A stretch of DNA of 64,000 bases, from contig NZ_PQHZ01000028.1 in assembly GCF_003385185.1 (NCBI RefSeq), forward strand, positions 23,608-87,607. The letters are read 5' to 3'. How positions within the stretch are numbered: position 1 is the stretch's first letter; each line of letters starts with the position of its first letter. The notes under the pieces are model-generated. The model saw only the letters and a list, made by a program, of their open reading frames with translations, was not told the origin of the DNA and made no database searches. The translations under genes and the position numbers were made by a program. Below are positions 62,890 to 64,000 of this stretch, one piece after another. This DNA is from Amycolatopsis palatopharyngis. Lineage in GTDB: Bacteria; Actinomycetota; Actinomycetes; Mycobacteriales; Pseudonocardiaceae.

Positions 62890-62996
62890 CGGCCGGGTTT
62901 GTGGGAGCCGGTCTACTGTGGCCGCACGCTTCGGTGACCATGTGGAACACACGAAACCGGCGCGGCGCGGAGCTACTCGCAGCTAGGCTCTGCACT

Positions 62997-63656
62997 GTGA
63001 CCCTGCCCGACTATTGGCTGCACCGGCCACCCGCGTCGACGTCGGCTGCACTACGCGAGCGGTTCGACGAGCTCCTCGACGGAGCGCTTATGGCTGACCC
63101 TGAACGGCCCATTGATTACCGCCTCGAAGTGCCGAAATGGCAATTTCTCTGCCACGCCGCCGACCGAGCGGACTTCGTGCTGCACGGCTCAGGCAACCCC
63201 GGCATCACCGAATTCATACCCCGTCAACCCCCGGACCTGACCGACTTCGGCAGCCGACTCGCAGTATTCGCCGCGACCGACGGTATCTGGCCGATGTTCT
63301 ACGCGATCCTGAACCGCGACAGCATGCCGTTGTCGATGTGCAACGGATGTGTTCGGGCCGGAGACGAGGTGAGATACCACTTCTCGATCAGCTCGCCCGC
63401 CTTGAAGCGACAACCATGGCGAACCGGAACGGTGTACCTGCTGCCATCTGCCACGTTCGATCTGGAACCCGCGACCGGAGAAATCCGGTCGGCTCAGGCC
63501 GCCAGCCCGGTGCCTGTTCGGCCGGTCGCCAAGCTCACCGTCCACCCGGACGAATTTCCCTTCCCGCACGATGTCCACGGCCATCAGGACGCGGAGCTAC
63601 TCGCCCGGGCCGCCGCCGTCCCGGACGGCTTCCCGTGGCACGAACCTGAATCCTGA
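62997..63656 (+). CDS. Conserved hypothetical protein
   Basis: A 219-residue soluble protein. Visible blocks are LPDYWLHRPPASTSAALRER, WQFLCHAADRADFVLHGSG and FGSRLAVFAATDGIWPMFYA. I do not recognise the fold. GTG 62997 is chosen since the upstream frame to 62883 is poor. Codon use is normal, so the gene is real. It stands between the zinc island and the SOS-box gene with no overlap. Confidence 0.7.
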   Translation: MTLPDYWLHRPPASTSAALRERFDELLDGALMADPERPIDYRLEVPKWQFLCHAADRADFVLHGSGNPGITEFIPRQPPDLTDFGSRLAVFAATDGIWPMFYAILNRDSMPLSMCNGCVRAGDEVRYHFSISSPALKRQPWRTGTVYLLPSATFDLEPATGEIRSAQAASPVPVRPVAKLTVHPDEFPFPHDVHGHQDAELLARAAAVPDGFPWHEPES

Positions 63657-63761
63657 CCGACCGCGCCGAACGCGCCGTTCGTATATGTGGTCCTGCCGAT
63701 AAATGCTCACTGTCGGTTGGCAGATTCTCTTTCGGGTGGTTCGCTAACCGCACCACCATTG

Positions 63762-63777
63762 TCGAACGTTTGTTCGA
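63762..63777 (+). promoter_or_regulatory. LexA (SOS) box
   Basis: TCGAACGTTTGTTCGA matches the actinobacterial LexA consensus TCGAAC-N4-GTTCGA perfectly. It lies 12 bp before the start codon of the next gene, and TAGACT directly follows as a possible -10. LexA repression with induction by DNA damage is expected. Confidence 0.85.
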
Positions 63778-63789
63778 TAGACTTGGGAT

Positions 63790-64000
63790 GTGACGGCATT
63801 CGTAGAGGTCAGCAGCGTGGCGAGGACCTGGTTCCCGCCCGCCGGTCTCGCGCGCCCGGCTGCAGTCACGGAACAGCAGTGGGCCGATCACCGGCTACTG
63901 ACCCGGACTGCCGAGGACGTCGCCGCGCTGGACGACGACGGTGCCGTCGAGGCGGTGGCCGCCGCCCGGCGGTTACGAGCCCGCGCGGATGCCGCGGAGG
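63790..64000 (+). CDS. SOS-controlled gene, 5' part only
   Basis: GTG 63790 opens a frame that runs off the window: 70 codons, VARTWFPPAGLARPAAVTEQ, then WADHRLLTRTAEDVAALDDD and AVAAARRLRARADAAE. High third-position GC supports coding. The piece is too short to name. The perfect LexA box suggests a DNA-repair or 13E12/HNH-type SOS gene, but that is inference. Confidence 0.65.
   Translation, partial: MTAFVEVSSVARTWFPPAGLARPAAVTEQQWADHRLLTRTAEDVAALDDDGAVEAVAAARRLRARADAAE

Overview
The window is a high-GC actinobacterial chromosome segment with dense, mostly single-copy genes. Gene content and order point to a Pseudonocardiaceae-type organism (Amycolatopsis, Saccharomonospora or Prauserella relatives). 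It carries mycothiol synthesis (mshC), ergothioneine synthesis (egtABCD), an F420-type Ddn-like enzyme, garA with its MerR neighbours, and a fabG-inhA-hemH block. GTG starts and 1- or 4-base start/stop overlaps are frequent. I see no integrase, transposase, CRISPR array, rRNA or tRNA. Family assignments are from reading the translations, not from searches.

Layout. 1-12.7 kb: an ArsR-type regulator with a partial MFS exporter, a divergent ABC-F protein, mshC, a TetR/P450 divergent pair, a cytoplasmic subtilase followed by a small stand-alone propeptide-like protein, an AAA/VWA pair and a conserved hypothetical gene. 12.7-27.2 kb: fabG-inhA-proline dehydrogenase-hemH, a two-component system with a TAXI binding lipoprotein, trmL, a MoxR/DUF58/VWA operon interrupted by an in-frame triplicated 90-bp repeat, a mobA-like gene, a TetR/crotonase pair and a RipA-like NlpC/P60 hydrolase. 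27.4-43.5 kb: two membrane proteins, acnA, a TauE/SafE permease, a secreted peptidase, the egtABCD-Ddn operon, a LysR regulator, a Glu/Leu/Phe/Val-type dehydrogenase, and a TetR regulator that looks like AcnR.

43.5-55.9 kb: a DinB-like protein, two CNNM/CBS membrane proteins, a glycosylase-annotated family member, a secreted protein, an XRE/MmyB regulator, a tandem glycine riboswitch, and the MerR-DUF151-MerR-garA-gcvH-pgsA block known from mycobacteria (about Rv1822-Rv1830), here split by an inserted TetR gene. 55.9-64 kb: an alpha/beta hydrolase, a CysG-type siroheme enzyme, an ankyrin protein, then a zinc-starvation island. That island has cysteine-free ribosomal proteins L28, L33, S14 and S18 on one side of a Zur-like box. 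On the other side are a degenerate CobW-like protein, L31B, L32 and an intact CobW GTPase, with a duplicated His-rich protein facing them. The window ends in the first codons of a gene preceded by a perfect LexA (SOS) box.

How the parts connect. The strongest regulatory reading is an AcnR circuit. The palindrome CAGTACGTACGTACTG precedes acnR, and a near match overlaps the predicted -10 of acnA 13 kb away. In mycobacteria and corynebacteria the two genes are adjacent. The glycine riboswitch sits where gcvP (gcvB) is expected but now lies upstream of an XRE regulator. Three different short tandem-repeat families occupy gene ends or gaps, one of them translated into the tail of the ABC-F protein.
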